Both the position numbers and the translations under genes were made by a program. A DNA stretch of 64,000 nt. Origin: Otis tarda (taxonomy: Eukaryota > Chordata > Aves > Otidiformes > Otididae). The stretch spans positions 6,138,001-6,202,000 of the forward strand of contig CM048572.1 in NCBI GenBank assembly GCA_026413225.1, in the 5' to 3' direction. The notes under the pieces were generated by a model. It did not search any database, had not been told where the DNA came from, and saw only the letters and a program-made list of their open reading frames with translations. Positions within the stretch are counted from its first letter, which is position 1; every line of letters starts with the position of its first letter. Shown one piece after another: positions 42,849-55,400 of the stretch.

Positions 42849-45721
42849 CAGAGCTCCAGACATGGGGTGCCTGTCAGCTGGCAGCACTCATGGCCCCCGC
42901 ACACCCAACAGCAGCCATGCCCACTGCAGAGACAAGGGCAAGGCAGCAGCCCAGGAGGGCTTCGTCCTCCCCAAAACTTCTGCCTGGGGCCTCCAGGTCT
43001 CCATGTGAAGGCCTGGAGAGGTACCTTCTGCTGTCTCAAGACACAGCCAGCTTTGCCCATGTCACCACGGTCACCCAGTTGCTGGCCTGGGCAGGCAGGA
43101 GGAGATGGCTTTGAGGCCAGGGGATGCCATGGGGACATCTGCTCTGCCTCTGTCCTGCTGCTCTGTTTGGGAGCACTGCAGGTGAGAAATCCCTGAGGCA
43201 AGACACCAACAGTGCACATCCACCCACAGCTGCATCAGGAAACCCTCCACCCACCACTGCTCACAGTGTTTCCAGCAATAACCAGATCACCACTGCAGAT
43301 GGGAGCTGCCATCACTGTGGGTTAGACTCTCCTGTATCCCCCATCCCCATGCAGCCAGCATCTACCCAGAGGAGCTGAACGATGCACTGGAGCATGCACA
43401 GGGAGGGATCACTGATGGTCATAACCTCCTGGCAGAGAGCTTTGACTGAAAATCCTTTGGATCAGATCTGAGGAGGAAGGGAGCTCTCCTAGCTACATGC
43501 CAACAGGAAAAGCAGCAAGTCCTGCACCAGAGAGAAGTTTCCATGCTGGTTCTCCCCATGCCATCTGCTTCTCCAGGGCCAGAGCAGCCTGGAGACAGAG
43601 CGCTTCATTTTCTCTGCCTGGAGGCAGATCACAACTCAAGACTTGCTGCTGTGGGATCTTCTCCTGGGAAGAGACAACCACATCTGGTGCTGGGAACATG
43701 GGGCAAGGACCCAGCTTTGGGTTAGAAACACCCATTGTGGCACATCACAGCAGCAGCACCGCTGCAGGGCAGGGAGCCATTTGGTTCCTTTTGTGTGCAG
43801 CACATCTGGCTTAACCCATCTTCCACTCAAGACAGGGGTTTTTGGGCCAGTCACTTTTGGATCGATCTCAAAGGAAACATCCACCACTGTCTGACACCCC
43901 GGGGATGGGATCCAGAGGGGCTCCCCAGGGAAGAGCCTTTCTCCACATGGAAATGTGCTTGGGTCCCCTCCAAGATGGAGACAGGGCAGAGGACAGAGAA
44001 GTAAGGTCTCACCCACAGCACACCCCTTGCACACCTGAACATCTTTTCATGTTTTCCTGGCACCTTCTCCCTGCATGTTTTATGCTCTAGCTCAGGAGAC
44101 TGGGTGATCGGGGTCTGCATACAGAACAGTTTGGTGCTCAAGAGCGACGCGAGACCTTTTCAAGAGATGATTCAGACCAGCCTGATAAGAATTACCACAG
44201 CTTTGAAAACCCTTGAAAAAGGAGGGTTATTTAACTAGCCTGGCCCAGGTGTGGGAAGCTGTAGTCCCAGCAGGATGCAGCAATCACAGCAATTCCAGAG
44301 GAGAATACCCCAGGCTGAACAGATCCGCTCGGCAGCGGTTCTGCCCATGGTTGGGAGGTACGCACAGCCCCCATCTCCTCTGCAGAGGAGCAGAGGTATT
44401 TCAGATGGGAAGACAAGTCAATACCATTCTGGTCCCCAGCATAAAATAAAAATACACCTCCGCAGAAAAACAAGCCATCCTCACACTGCTGAAGGTCAAC
44501 AGAGGCATGAATTCACTCCGTGCTTTCTTCTCTGGGATGGTTTAAATAAACTCAGCTCCTCACCTGAACCAGATCACCCTCCAGACACAGGGCCAGAGCT
44601 GTCTCACATCAGTTGATGCCCTCCAGCATTTTCTTTCTGAAGACATGGAGATGCCTTTTTCCAGCTCAGAAGGCTTGCTATAAACATGCCTTGGCTTGCC
44701 TGGCCAGGATGCACTAGTAACCCTTCCCAGTGCCCTCCCCAAACACGGCCAGGGGATATGCACAGCATCAGCTCCTGCTGTGCTGGGGGGACAGAAGGGC
44801 AGCAATATCCTGGGATCGCAGGGTGGAGGGAGGCTGCCTCTGCCACCAGTAAGCCTGTGTGGTGGGGAGTCCCAGAGCAGTGGGGTCTGGCAGGGGACAG
44901 GACCATGGTGGAGGGATGCCTAAAGTGCTGCCAAGCCTCACAAGCTGCTTGTGACAAGGATCTGGCACAGAAACAGCTCTGCGTTACCTGTGACAGCCAA
45001 GAGGCAGCAGCTTGGCTCCATCCTCCCCTTCATCCCACCAGGAATCCTCACCAGGCTGCTCTCCACAGCACCCCAGAACCAGTCAGATGCTGACAGAGCT
45101 CCTCTGAGCCAAGGAACTAAAAGGAAAAGAAGGCAAAAAAAATGAGGCACTGGCAGCACCCTGTAGCTGGAGGAGATCCCTGCATGCCAGCAGTCCCTTT
45201 TCCCCACACAGAAAGAGGGCAGAGAGGACAGAAACCTCTTTCCTCTGCAGTGAGGCACACCTGAGAGCTCAGGAGCTGGCAGGGCTGGGGCTGCCAGCAT
45301 CCCTCTCCCAAACCCTCTCTGCAGCCCCAGCTCTGGGCTCCAGGGCCAAACCCACAGCCCCCCAAGCCAGGCTGATGCCTGCATTCAGCCAAGCAGCTGG
45401 GATGTCTTCCAAATAACAGCTCTGGCAAAAGCTGGCAGAGCACTTGGAGACTCACACAAAGCAGCTTGCAGAGAGGAAAGCACCAGCAGCAAGCAGAGCA
45501 GCCCTGCAACAGCCCCTGCTCACCCACCAAGCTGCAGCACAGAGGTCTCCTCACAGCCCACATGCAGGGCAAGCTCAGGGTCATAAACTCACCCACACCC
45601 CCAAACCCACCAGCACGGGCACCAGGGTACTCACACACCCCTCCCAAACAGGGCTGCTCACCTGCAGAGAGCCAACACCAGTACCTCCCTAGCACCCTGT
45701 GATAGGGAAGAGAAGGGTGGG

Positions 45722-45730
45722 CTATTTATA
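45722..45730 (-). promoter_or_regulatory. Isolated TATA box, minus strand
   Basis: TATAAATAG with GC flanks is a textbook TATA box on the minus strand. About 30 bp downstream is a TCACAG initiator-like motif, and then a good donor (CTCTGCAG before GTGAGC, near 45660). No coding exon could be attached. Confidence 0.3.
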
Positions 45731-48700
45731 GGGCAGCCCAGACGAGCTCCTGCCGCTCCCCAGCTGCGGAGGGGAAGCCGTTGCCCAGCTCGTTCAGGTC
45801 CCAGCACCAGCTCCCAGCAGCGTGGTGCCGGGGAATTCCTGCCTCTTCCTCCCTGCCTGTGCCAAGGCGCGCGCAGATGCTCCTTTCCCTGACAACTATG
45901 TAGGTTAATAACATGCGATGTGATTGCAAGACACAGGGAACCGCAAAGCTATGTCAATATTTAGCTTTTACACATTTGGCTAATTAGAGAGCAACCTGCG
46001 ATTCCCTCTGAAGGAGGCCCGGCTGCTTCCCCCCTCTCCCTCCCCTTCTATACGCTCCCGGTTCAACTGGGATAAACGTCAGCTCATTATTTCTGGAGTT
46101 CGCTGATCGCAAGCGGTCTGTCCCAAAATGCTATTCCCAGGCACTGGATGTCAGAAATCATTACACTAAATAAAGCTTCATGAATGATTCATGAATCCGG
46201 GTTTCATACTAATCAGGGAGAGATGGGCAAAAGCGGCGCAGCGGCGGAGGCCGCTGTGTCCTGTTCTTGCAGACAGGCGAAGGGAGAGGTTTGGCCCTTC
46301 AAGGAACGAATCAGAGATGCGGTGCAGATCAGAGAAGCACCCTGGTCCTGACACGATCGGACCCCGACCAAGCAGAGACCAAAAGCAGGCAGCGGGCCGT
46401 TGCCCAAATACCTTTCTGCTTGAGGAGCTCCTGTGACTCAATTACGCTAATGAGCCCAGGGCAGGCGGCTCCCTGCCGAGGCGCACCCTCGGCGATGCAC
46501 CACTGCTTTTCGCATTAGCCCCGGTCTCCAGCACGGCGCTGGGCCGGCGCTCGGGACTCACGTACCGACTGCCTGGCTCTGTGCGCTACAGCCACTAAAA
46601 ATAGAAAAGTGTTTTTCTGAAATGTCATCGGGAGGCTCCTTCCAGTGCCCAGGCAAACTGGGGTTCTGCCTGGGTGCCACGCTGCGTCCCGGCACCGGCC
46701 GTCCACCAACGGGTATTGTCTTGGGATGCAAATCCTTCTTCCACTGCTCCAAGATCTTGGAAAGAATGTAGATGTGTCCTCTCCTGGCACCTGAATCTGC
46801 CTGAAAAGGCAAGCCCTGGATCCTGTAGATGGATCAGAGTGTGAGGGGACCCCTCAACGTGGCGTTGCTGGTGGCAGGAGGCTATGAAGCCTGGGATGCT
46901 GTGCGCATTTTCCAGGAGGAAGTGCCCGTGCATCTCCCAACCAGCCAGGCTCAGCCTGGGATGTTCTCATCCCTGGGTCTGCCCCTGCATCCCTGACCGC
47001 TCCTCTGCTGCTTGCTCAAAGACACCTGGTAAAAAAACCCTAAACCTATAAAAATAAGGCAGCAAGCAGCCAGGCCAGCTGTATGGCAGGGAAAAAATCC
47101 ATAGCTGGCGTTGTAAAACCCAGGCTCTGACATGAAGACAGCGGCGATTCTCCATGCAGCAATGGAGGAATATCTATCAGGAGGCCGAGGAGCTGTCAGA
47201 CGCCCCTGCTACCCCCGCCACGGGTCTGCAGCCTTCCCGGGACCGGCAGTGAGCCACCAGCCCTGAACCACGGCAGGGCTGATCCTTCGCCAAGAGCACC
47301 TGGGGCAAGCCAGCGGGTCCCGTGCCAGCCTGGAGCCCAGAGCCTCCCTGCAGCTCTGGGGTGGCACGCTGCCCCGCTCCCGAAGGCTCCAGCATCTCAC
47401 GGGGCAGATCAGCGATGCTCCATCAGCCCCAAGTCCTCCTACTCAGACCGAGGTGTCCTTCCCACACAGGAATGGTGTCTGCAGGAGGGAGAGACAGAGA
47501 TGGGATGGAAGAAGCCAGCAAGACCCCCAGCATCCTTCAAAGCCTTGAGATCTGGACACTCTCCGCCACTCCCAGCCTTCCCAAAAACTCCTGTGGGGAG
47601 CCCGAAAGACAGCATCCTTGCAGAGATGGGCAAGCCTCTCCTCAGCCCATGCCCCGTTAACCTAACTTCCAGCTGCTGAGCACCAACAGTACAAACGAAG
47701 AGCCCAGGCCAGCTGTGTCCCCCCAGCCCTTGCCGTGTTCAGCCCCATTCTGGCACAGTTTCCACCTGCCCGGCGTCACCGTGCCCAGGGCTCCCTGCTC
47801 CATCCTGCCCGGCCACACCCGGTGGGATCGGCACCACTTGTGCTCTCCATGAGCCTGGGAATGGCCCTTGGTTTGGTCGAACTCAACTTTGGGGATGTAC
47901 CCTGGGCGTTGGAGGGCGGTGAAATGACCCGGGGCAGAGACAGAGAAGAAGGAGGGAATGCAGCACGGGGGAGACTGCGAGTTGCTATAAGATGGAGGCA
48001 ATATGTGTCCTGGGGCACGTGGAAGCCCTCCAGATGGTACATCATTCCCTTGAATTGCCTGGCCTTCCACTGCCGCATCTCCCTGGTCCCTCTCCAGAGG
48101 TTCCCCATCTGTATGGAAAACAGCCACTGCTGCACTAAGACTCTCCATATTTTCTGTCTCTGGTTACTGCTTCCGAGCCCGACTGCAAGCCAAGGTCTCC
48201 AGCAAGTTCAGTGATTGCTCGTTAATCTGTCCTGGCTTAGGCACCCGGTGGGCTCAGCAAAACTCCAAGCCAGGGAAGTTCCAGGCTGTCAGAGCTGTGG
48301 GCTGTAGCCAGGGAACACACCAAGAGCCTGTCCCGCGCCCGCAGCACCTTGCTGCAGGGGCCTGGATGCCGTGGGTGCATCCGAGGGGTCTGGAACAGCC
48401 TTGAGGGAGGCTCAGATCTGAAGGATTTGGCATGGGGCTTCATACTCCTGGCATGGAGCAGGCTGAGACCCTCCCGTCAGCAGCTCCTACAGACTCCCTG
48501 TGGCTCTGGGAGGAAGATGAGGGGTGTGGGGATGGGACCCCCAGAGCTGGTGGTCCCCACTCGCCTCCTCCTGCTCAGAGGATGCTGCCGTCGCGGCTTG
48601 GCTTTCCCTCCCTGCTGCCCCACGGGCTGGCTCCTGGGAGAGGCAAGGCTGTGTGGGGACAGCCAATGACACAGGAATGGGGACAGCCGATGGCACGGGA

Positions 48701-51535
48701 AGGAGAAGCCCAAACCCCTCCAGCCAGAGCAATCCCCTTCCAAAGCTCGTGGGAGGCCGGAGAGTATAAACACACCAGAAACCGAAAATATTAAGGAAAA
48801 CCCAAACATCTTCGCAACTGAGAAAGGCAAAAGCAGGCTTTTGCGTCTGCCCTCATTTAGGTCATTCCCTCTGGGAAGGACTATTCATTAGACACTTTGT
48901 GTTCGTGTCCCTGGCGTTAATCAGCCCCCGCCGGCAGCCGGCTCCACGGGTGCCCTGCGCTCGCAGGTGCGGTCGCGCTCGTCCCGCTCCATCCCACCCT
49001 CCCACATTGCCGACGGCCGGCGGCTCCAGCCTTTCACAACGGATGTCCAAGGGGCTGAAAAGTGCTTGAAGATTTTTCTTTTAATTAAAGGAGCTCTGTA
49101 CATATGCTATATTCATATACACTTTCCCCTTTTTTTAATTTATTGCTACATCAGCTATTAAAAAAAAAAAAGGCAGAAAGAAGAAAGGAAGGGAGCTGCC
49201 ACAAGCTGGGCGCCTTTCGGGATGACTCACTGCAGTACTGAAATGGCTGCTGGCTTCAGACTCACCCTGCCTCTCCGATTTGCTTCCAGACTGCAGAAGA
49301 GAACACGGCAAGAGGTTTCGGCCCCCGTCCTCGCGTGGAGGATTTGCCGTGTGGTTATTGACACAATCCCCCCCGGGCTTCGGCGGGAGGAGACCTGCCT
49401 TCCCCAGGAGAGGAAGATGTGGGGGAGACATGAAAGGAAGAGATGGTGAGGCGTTTCCAGATGACCTGATTTTCCGCCTCTTCCCGTCTCCACATCGCTG
49501 GCAGTCGCGGCGGAGGCGTGGGGCCAGCCCGTGCTGTGGGGAGCTGCACCCTCCCAACCTGGCTGCAAAGCCGGCCGCACCGAGCAAGGGCCCTTGCACC
49601 TCAATTTGCTGGGGAAGAGCCTTAAAAGGGGAGTCTCCCTTTCCTGCCATGGCTCGCCCAGCAAAGTCAGGGCCACAAGCTCTGGTGGCTACTGGGAGAG
49701 TCAGGACTTTCGCGTCTGGGTTTGTGCAGCAAAGGGAAAAATTCAGCTCGGGTACCACTCATGCTACAGCCAGGTCCCCTCCGAAGGATGCTGTGATGCC
49801 AGCACACACCTAAACGGGGCATCTGCAGCCTGGAAAATGAACTTTGCTCTCCTGCAGCCGCTTCCAGCCGGGGCTTTGAGCTGCAGCAGGAGACATGGAG
49901 CTGTGTCCCCTCCCTGTCTCCCCAGCCCCTTCCCAGGGTGACCCCTCCAGCCTGGGAGTTACGGGCAGAGCCCTGGCAGCTCCCTGCCCGCATCCCGTTC
50001 ATGCTCCAGCTCCTCCGCACGGCCCGGGGAGCACTCAGCAAACCTCCCATGCTGGGAGAGCTGGTTTCTGTGGGACAGGGCTCAGGCCTGCCCTGCGGCA
50101 ATGCATAAACGATGCTCTGGTGCAGAGACAAAGTGCCGGATGGAGCGGGCGCCCTTCCCTGAATAATTGCTGGCTGAGAAATATTTTCAGAGGCGAAAAT
50201 AAAATGGACCCCTGATCACTGTAGGTCAGTGGCAGGCAGAGAGAACCCCATGCAGGAGGCAGCCCTTCTCCCACCCCATGGGCTGCTGCCCGCTGGGGTT
50301 CAGCACCCGCTGTGAACCGGGCTGAAGGCATCTGCTGCAAGTGGCCGGCGCAGACAAAGCTGGGCATCTTTATCTTGCAGCTTCCAGGGATGCTCAGCCA
50401 TCCCTAATTGCCATAAAAACAAATGCTTTTTGCTTCATAGCACAGAACAGAGGAATTTCCCTCAGGTTTTTTTTTTCTCCTCTTTTTTTTTTTTCTTTTC
50501 TGAGGCCTCCCTCAAAGTCATCCCTTCCCCCTCCCTCCACTGCCTCCTTCCCATGTAAACAAGCACACGGCACACACAGTCTGACACATCACACACATGG
50601 ACACACGCTGATGGCCCTGCAGCGGCGAGCACTGCCTGGCGCAGGGACGGGGCTGGCAGCACACGGGAGGCGGGCGTGCGGGCAGGGGGAAGGATGCTCG
50701 CCACCAAAAAGAGATCTCAGCTGACCGCATGCGAGCCAGGAGAAGGGTGACAGCCTGCAGGTTCCAGCTCCTTGGGCTGGAAGCAGCCAGCCGAGGGATC
50801 CGACGTGTAGGATGGTGCAAAGTCTCGCCCTGTGCGAGCTGCTTGTCTGACACAGCCGCTCCGTGCCGGCTGCCGGAGCAATGAGCCATTGCTGCCTGGA
50901 CATGCAGCCTCAGCCGTCAGCCTGGGAAGGCCTCCCATCCTCTCTCTCCCACCTCTCTGCTCCAGCAGCTGACTTCTGGAGGAGCTGGTGTGCTTGCAGT
51001 GGTCCCCAAGCTGTGCGGGCATGGCCCCGGGTGGCGGCGGCAGCCTGTTGATCTGAACACAGCGTGTGCCGTGCCTGGGACTTGCTGCCTTCACCCACCT
51101 CCCAACGAGCCTCTAAAGAGAAAACGGGGAGCTCAGCGAGCCAGGAGGACTCTTCCCTGGGGGGCTGCCTCCGTGCCCTACGCACGCCCCATCCCAAGGA
51201 GGAAGATGGAGCTGGATTGCGTGGAGGGTGACAGCGAGGGCAGGGGCACGTTGTCTGCCCGGAGCAGAGTGGCAGCGCTGCCAGGGCTCTGCGTGGCCTG
51301 AACACCCACAGGAACAGCACCCTGCACCCCACAGAGCTCCGGGGGCTCAGCGCCCCGAGGGCAGCGCTCGCCACTTGGTCAGCTTTGCAAAGAGCTGGGG
51401 TAGGCCAGGGACGGAGGAGGCCTGGACCCTCACTGCAGCTCCCACCGGCCGTCCCGCAGGCTCTCCGGGCTGCCGAGGGGGCTTCCAGCAGGTAAGGGCA
51501 TCGGGGTCTGTGGACCCACCCACGTTTCCCATCCC

Positions 51536-51919
51536 GCAGCCGTGGCTCAGCCCCGCACCCCCCGCGCCGACCCGCCAGCCGCTTTGGCCAATACTGGGTC
51601 CCCCATTTTCCGGTCCCGGTGGGCTTCCCCAGGGAGACGGGGTGGGGTCTCCCCGGGGCATCCCCAGCCCTCTCCCCCCGCACACACTGCCCTGGGTTGG
51701 GGAGGAGGTGGGGTGACCGCTCCGCTCCCGGCCATCGCAGCCGCCGGGGACCGGGTACCGGCCTCACCTCCCCGCCGCTGCGGGGCGGGGGGCGGGACCC
51801 CCGCTCCGGCTCCGCGGAGCTTCAGCCGCCGCCGGCCCCGCAGGGCTCCGCGGCTCCGCGCCGGGCGCGCACGCTGCGGCGGGGGCGGCGCCGAGGAAGG
51901 TGAGCGGCGGCGCGCGGCC
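51536..51919 (+). promoter_or_regulatory. KCNS1: CpG-rich promoter and 5' exon of KCNS1 (probable)
   Basis: A CpG-rich block with CCAAT at 51588 and no TATA box. A strong donor (GAGGAAG before GTGAGC) ends a probable non-coding exon at 51899. The next strong plus-strand acceptor linked to coding sequence is at 56678, directly before KCNS1. Mammalian KCNS1 also has non-coding 5' exons. The link is inferred from position and splice sites. Confidence 0.55.
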
Positions 51920-51927
51920 GGGCTCTG

Positions 51928-52420
51928 GTACCCGGGGTGCGGCGGGGACCCGGGGCACCGGCATCCCGGGACGGGGTGGGGACCCGGGGTAGCGGCATCT
52001 CGGGGTGCGGCAGGCACCGCTATCCCAGGGATCCGGGGCTCCAGTACCCGGGGTGCGACAGGGACCCGGGGCACCGGTACCCGGGGTGCTGCAGGCACCG
52101 GTATCCCACGGACCCGGGGCACTGGCATCCCGGGGCGGGGTGGGGACCCGGGACACCGGCATCCCAGGATGCGGCGAGGACCGTGAGATCGGCAACCCAG
52201 AGACCGAGCCACCAGCACCCCGGGAACCCCGGGTACCGGCATCCCCGGGCACTGCAGGGATCGGCACCCTGGGGCGCAGCAGGGACCGACATCCCGGGAG
52301 TGAAAGGGCAAGCGGAGCAGCAGCATGCGGGGGTGAGCAGGGATGGGGGCACCGACATCCCGGGATGGGCAGGGAGCCGCCGTGCCAGCACCCGCATCCC
52401 GGGATGCTGCTGGCACCCGG
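51928..52420. repeat. GC-rich minisatellite
   Basis: The array consists of degenerate units built on ACCCGGGGCACCGG and CATCCCGGGG, with unit lengths of roughly 25-35 bp. A longer period also shows: the block GACCCGGGGCACCGGCATCC at 51947 recurs with few changes at 52111, 164 bp on. It starts about 30 bp past the probable KCNS1 5' exon and so lies in intron 1. Confidence 0.85.
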
Positions 52421-55400
52421 GGCACAGGGATTCTCCTCCCCGTCCCTCGGCAGGCGAATGTAGGAGATTCCCTCTCCCCGAAATCTTTCGCCTACCGGGG
52501 ACGCATCTCCGCTTCGCCAGTGAGCAGGGCAGGGCGCGGGGGTCCCCTCCGAAAGCTGTGCATCCACTCCGTGCGACGTGGGAGTGGAGGCTGGCACAGG
52601 GCAGGGCATCATCCGCAGCCGGCGCTGGGCTGCCCGCCGGCAGCAGAAAGCCGAACTGTTGGCAATCACCCCCTCCTGCACCCCGAAGCAAGCAGGGAAT
52701 CCCCGTCATCTGCGCCCCCAGCCCTGGGCGTTTGGGTGGCCTCTCAGCTTATGCTCTGCCTGGGAAGGGAATCCCCGCTTCCGTGCTCCCCCCTGCCCGC
52801 CTGGCAAATCCCCCCCATCCCCAAAGGAAGGGCTTGGTCCTGAGCATCTTCAGGCCGATGGGTACAGGGATGCTCAGCGATGGGGACGGGGCTCTGCAGA
52901 GGCACTTTTGGATGGCCAGAAAGCTGGTGTCACCCCAGTTGTGCCCCAGCTGACGGGGTCACCAGGAGCTGGGAGGTCAGCCAGCCCCACTCCCCCCCAG
53001 ATACCCAGCGAGGGTCCCCCAGCTCTACCTCAGCCCCATAGCCCCATGGGCATCCCAGGCAGGACTTCACCTGGGACAGGCAGGGTTGCAAGCCCGGGGT
53101 GACGGGGCGTTTGGGACTGGGCTACAGGCAAAGGATGAAGGGTTTCCTCCTTCTCTGCCCGTTCCTAATGGCTCCTTTGAGACAAGTCACACAACTCCCC
53201 GCCGGGAAGCCTCACTGAGCTGTAAGTACAGGGCTTTTTATTGGGACTGTTAATCTAAATCCATTGTACCTGGTTGGAAAAGCCCCCATGTGCAATACTC
53301 CCTGCGCTTGCTGCATCCTCACTTGAATGTCTATTAGCATCTTCCTTCCCACTCCCTTGAGTCCCCTCTACCAGTTAGAATAAATATACATAACTTCCAT
53401 TTGAAAGCCTTTACGAAAAAAATACGTTGTCAGGGGAAGCTCTTCTAGCATTTCTTACAGATATGCTTGATCTGTTTTTATATTTTTTACTGTCATAAAT
53501 GCATATATCAGAGATTTTTTTCTCCACAAGATACATATTCATTTGAATGCCCAACACCCAGCTCACACTGGGCTTGTGTAATTCTGATGGTTGTCTCCTT
53601 AAAATAGCTTACGATATATTTCAAAATTTATCAGAAAGAGACTGGGTTTATCTGTTCTATTTTACCAACCATTTATGGAAATTTTGCTTTAACTACAGGA
53701 AAATTTTGCAAATTCACATTATTCCAGACAGACACATTTGTATTCTCTCTCCATCGAGAGAGAGACACCCAACCTCCTCACAGCAAGCTTCTCTTTCCCA
53801 GCAGATACCCCTGCGGATGTGAGAGGGGTGCGTGCTTTGATGATCCATCAGGGAAGACCAGGCCAGGTCTTAGCTCAAACCTCGCTTTTGTTCCAAAGCT
53901 GAGCTTAGCTAGTCGTGAAAAGAGCAGGGAAAAGAGTTATAAAACTACTAATTGCTGCTTTAGATTCCTAGATGAAAGCTGTATGTGGGCAGAAATAATT
54001 TGCTCTATTCAGGAGCGAACATCAGACAGTTCATGACCCTTCTCCTCGCTCTGCTTCCTGCGCGGGAGGGACGGAGAGATTTCCCTGGGGTACAGAGGCT
54101 TGCAGGGCCTTGATGCCCACATTTTTTTTTTTTTTTTTTTTTTGTGCTGGAAGAGAGGTAGGAGCCGGTTCCCTCCTGGCTCTCAGGGTTTGGCACGTCT
54201 CACCCAGAGCCGCAGCCGCACAGCGCAGCCGTGCGCTGGGGATGGTCCTGCTGAGCTGGAGCATGGCTTTAGGCTTGTCCCGCCGTCCCAGCATGGCTTC
54301 CAGTAACCACCCAGCCTGCCCCGCGCCCCAGCCCAGCCCCAAAACCACCATTCCTTTGATTTCAGTGACATTTGGCCTGGTCTCGTGGAGCAGCTGCCAC
54401 ACAGGGGGAGCGCAGAGAGAGGCTGAGGACTGGTGTGGGATAAGCCCGATTCCACAGACCCACTCCCCGTGTGTGTTTGTAGCCTGGACGCATGAGCAGG
54501 CTTCTGGAAGGAACCTGAATTAGTCATCCCCACCCCACAGATGGGCTGTGTGATGTCTTCCCTGGAAAAGCTAATCTGTCTCAGAAATCCCGATTTGTCC
54601 CTGAAAAGGAGTGTTTACACCTCTTTTTCTTCCCTGCTTTTGCCTTAAGCATTAAAAAAGTTGACCCTTATTTTTCTTTCCTCTCCTTTGAAAGGCAAGA
54701 CAACAGTCCCTTAAGCTTTGAGGCTTCTCACAAGCCGGGTGCCTCCTCCAGACAGGGTGTAAGGGTTTTGTGGTGCAAAGCCTGTGTCTTTAAGGAGCCC
54801 TGGCTGGGAGATGCAGTGGAGTTAGCAGATGCCTTTGCCAGGCTGTTTTGCACAAACCTGGCATTTGCAGCACCCGCAGCCCCGCTCAGCTTAAAACCAC
54901 ACCTCTGGGTTTTATTTCTGACCGTTGCTCTGGTACCTGTTCCCCTCCAGCTCTGCTCTGACCTCCAGATTTAGGTGTGGAAATGTCCTCCAGGTCCCTC
55001 CCGGTCTGGCAAACCTTTGATGTTGCATTTCTCAGACCCTGGAAATCATGCGGTGCCCTTCCCCTGCTTTGGTGTTTGCCCCGTAAAGCCCGTGAGATGG
55101 CCGGTGAGCCACGCAGGGCTGGGGCGCAATGGGGGCTACAGGGGAACTGGGAGGGACCCGCCTCGTGCTGCTCTCAGCGGCTGCTATTGGACTGGATCAT
55201 CCCGTGCAGGGTCTGGTGGCACCTCAGCATCACTGCGGGGCCGCTGCAGCCTTCTCCCTCGGACCCGCTGCCTGTCTGTGCCCTCTGTCCCTGCCTCTGT
55301 TAAAAGTTTGAAAATCTCAGTGGGCAGCACAAGACAGAGAAGGTGAGGGATTCTTCTCGTAAGTGGCTGGCTGATGAAAACCAGGGAGGGGAGCCTTTCG

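Larger units (their letters stand above)
41572..51535. other. Long intergenic region between WAP gene and KCNS1
   Basis: Ten kilobases without a convincing gene. I looked for more WAP domains (a CC doublet followed by C at spacing four and again four) on both strands and found none. Contents worth noting are AT-rich islands at 42779-42848 and about 45890-46210, a minus-strand TATA box at 45722, a 22-bp near-tandem repeat at about 48653-48702, T-rich runs near 50466-50505, and a GC-rich rise toward the KCNS1 promoter. Confidence 0.5.

Noticed and set aside
45117..45695. Cysteine-rich 192-codon minus-strand open frame as another WAP or defence peptide
   Set aside because: The cysteine spacing does not fit a WAP core (CC-x3-C-x3-C is absent), the frame starts at GTG and ends in a poly-Phe run. 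The nearby TATA box is reported separately.
48030..48170. Cysteine cluster (ICMENSHCCTKTLHIFC) resembling a defence peptide
   Set aside because: Wrong spacing for WAP, defensin or ovomucoid-type domains, with no signal peptide exon or splice sites around it.
51764..52681. 305-codon minus-strand open frame with Pro-Gly-Cys repeats
   Set aside because: It is a translation of the minisatellite at 51928-52420, not a gene.
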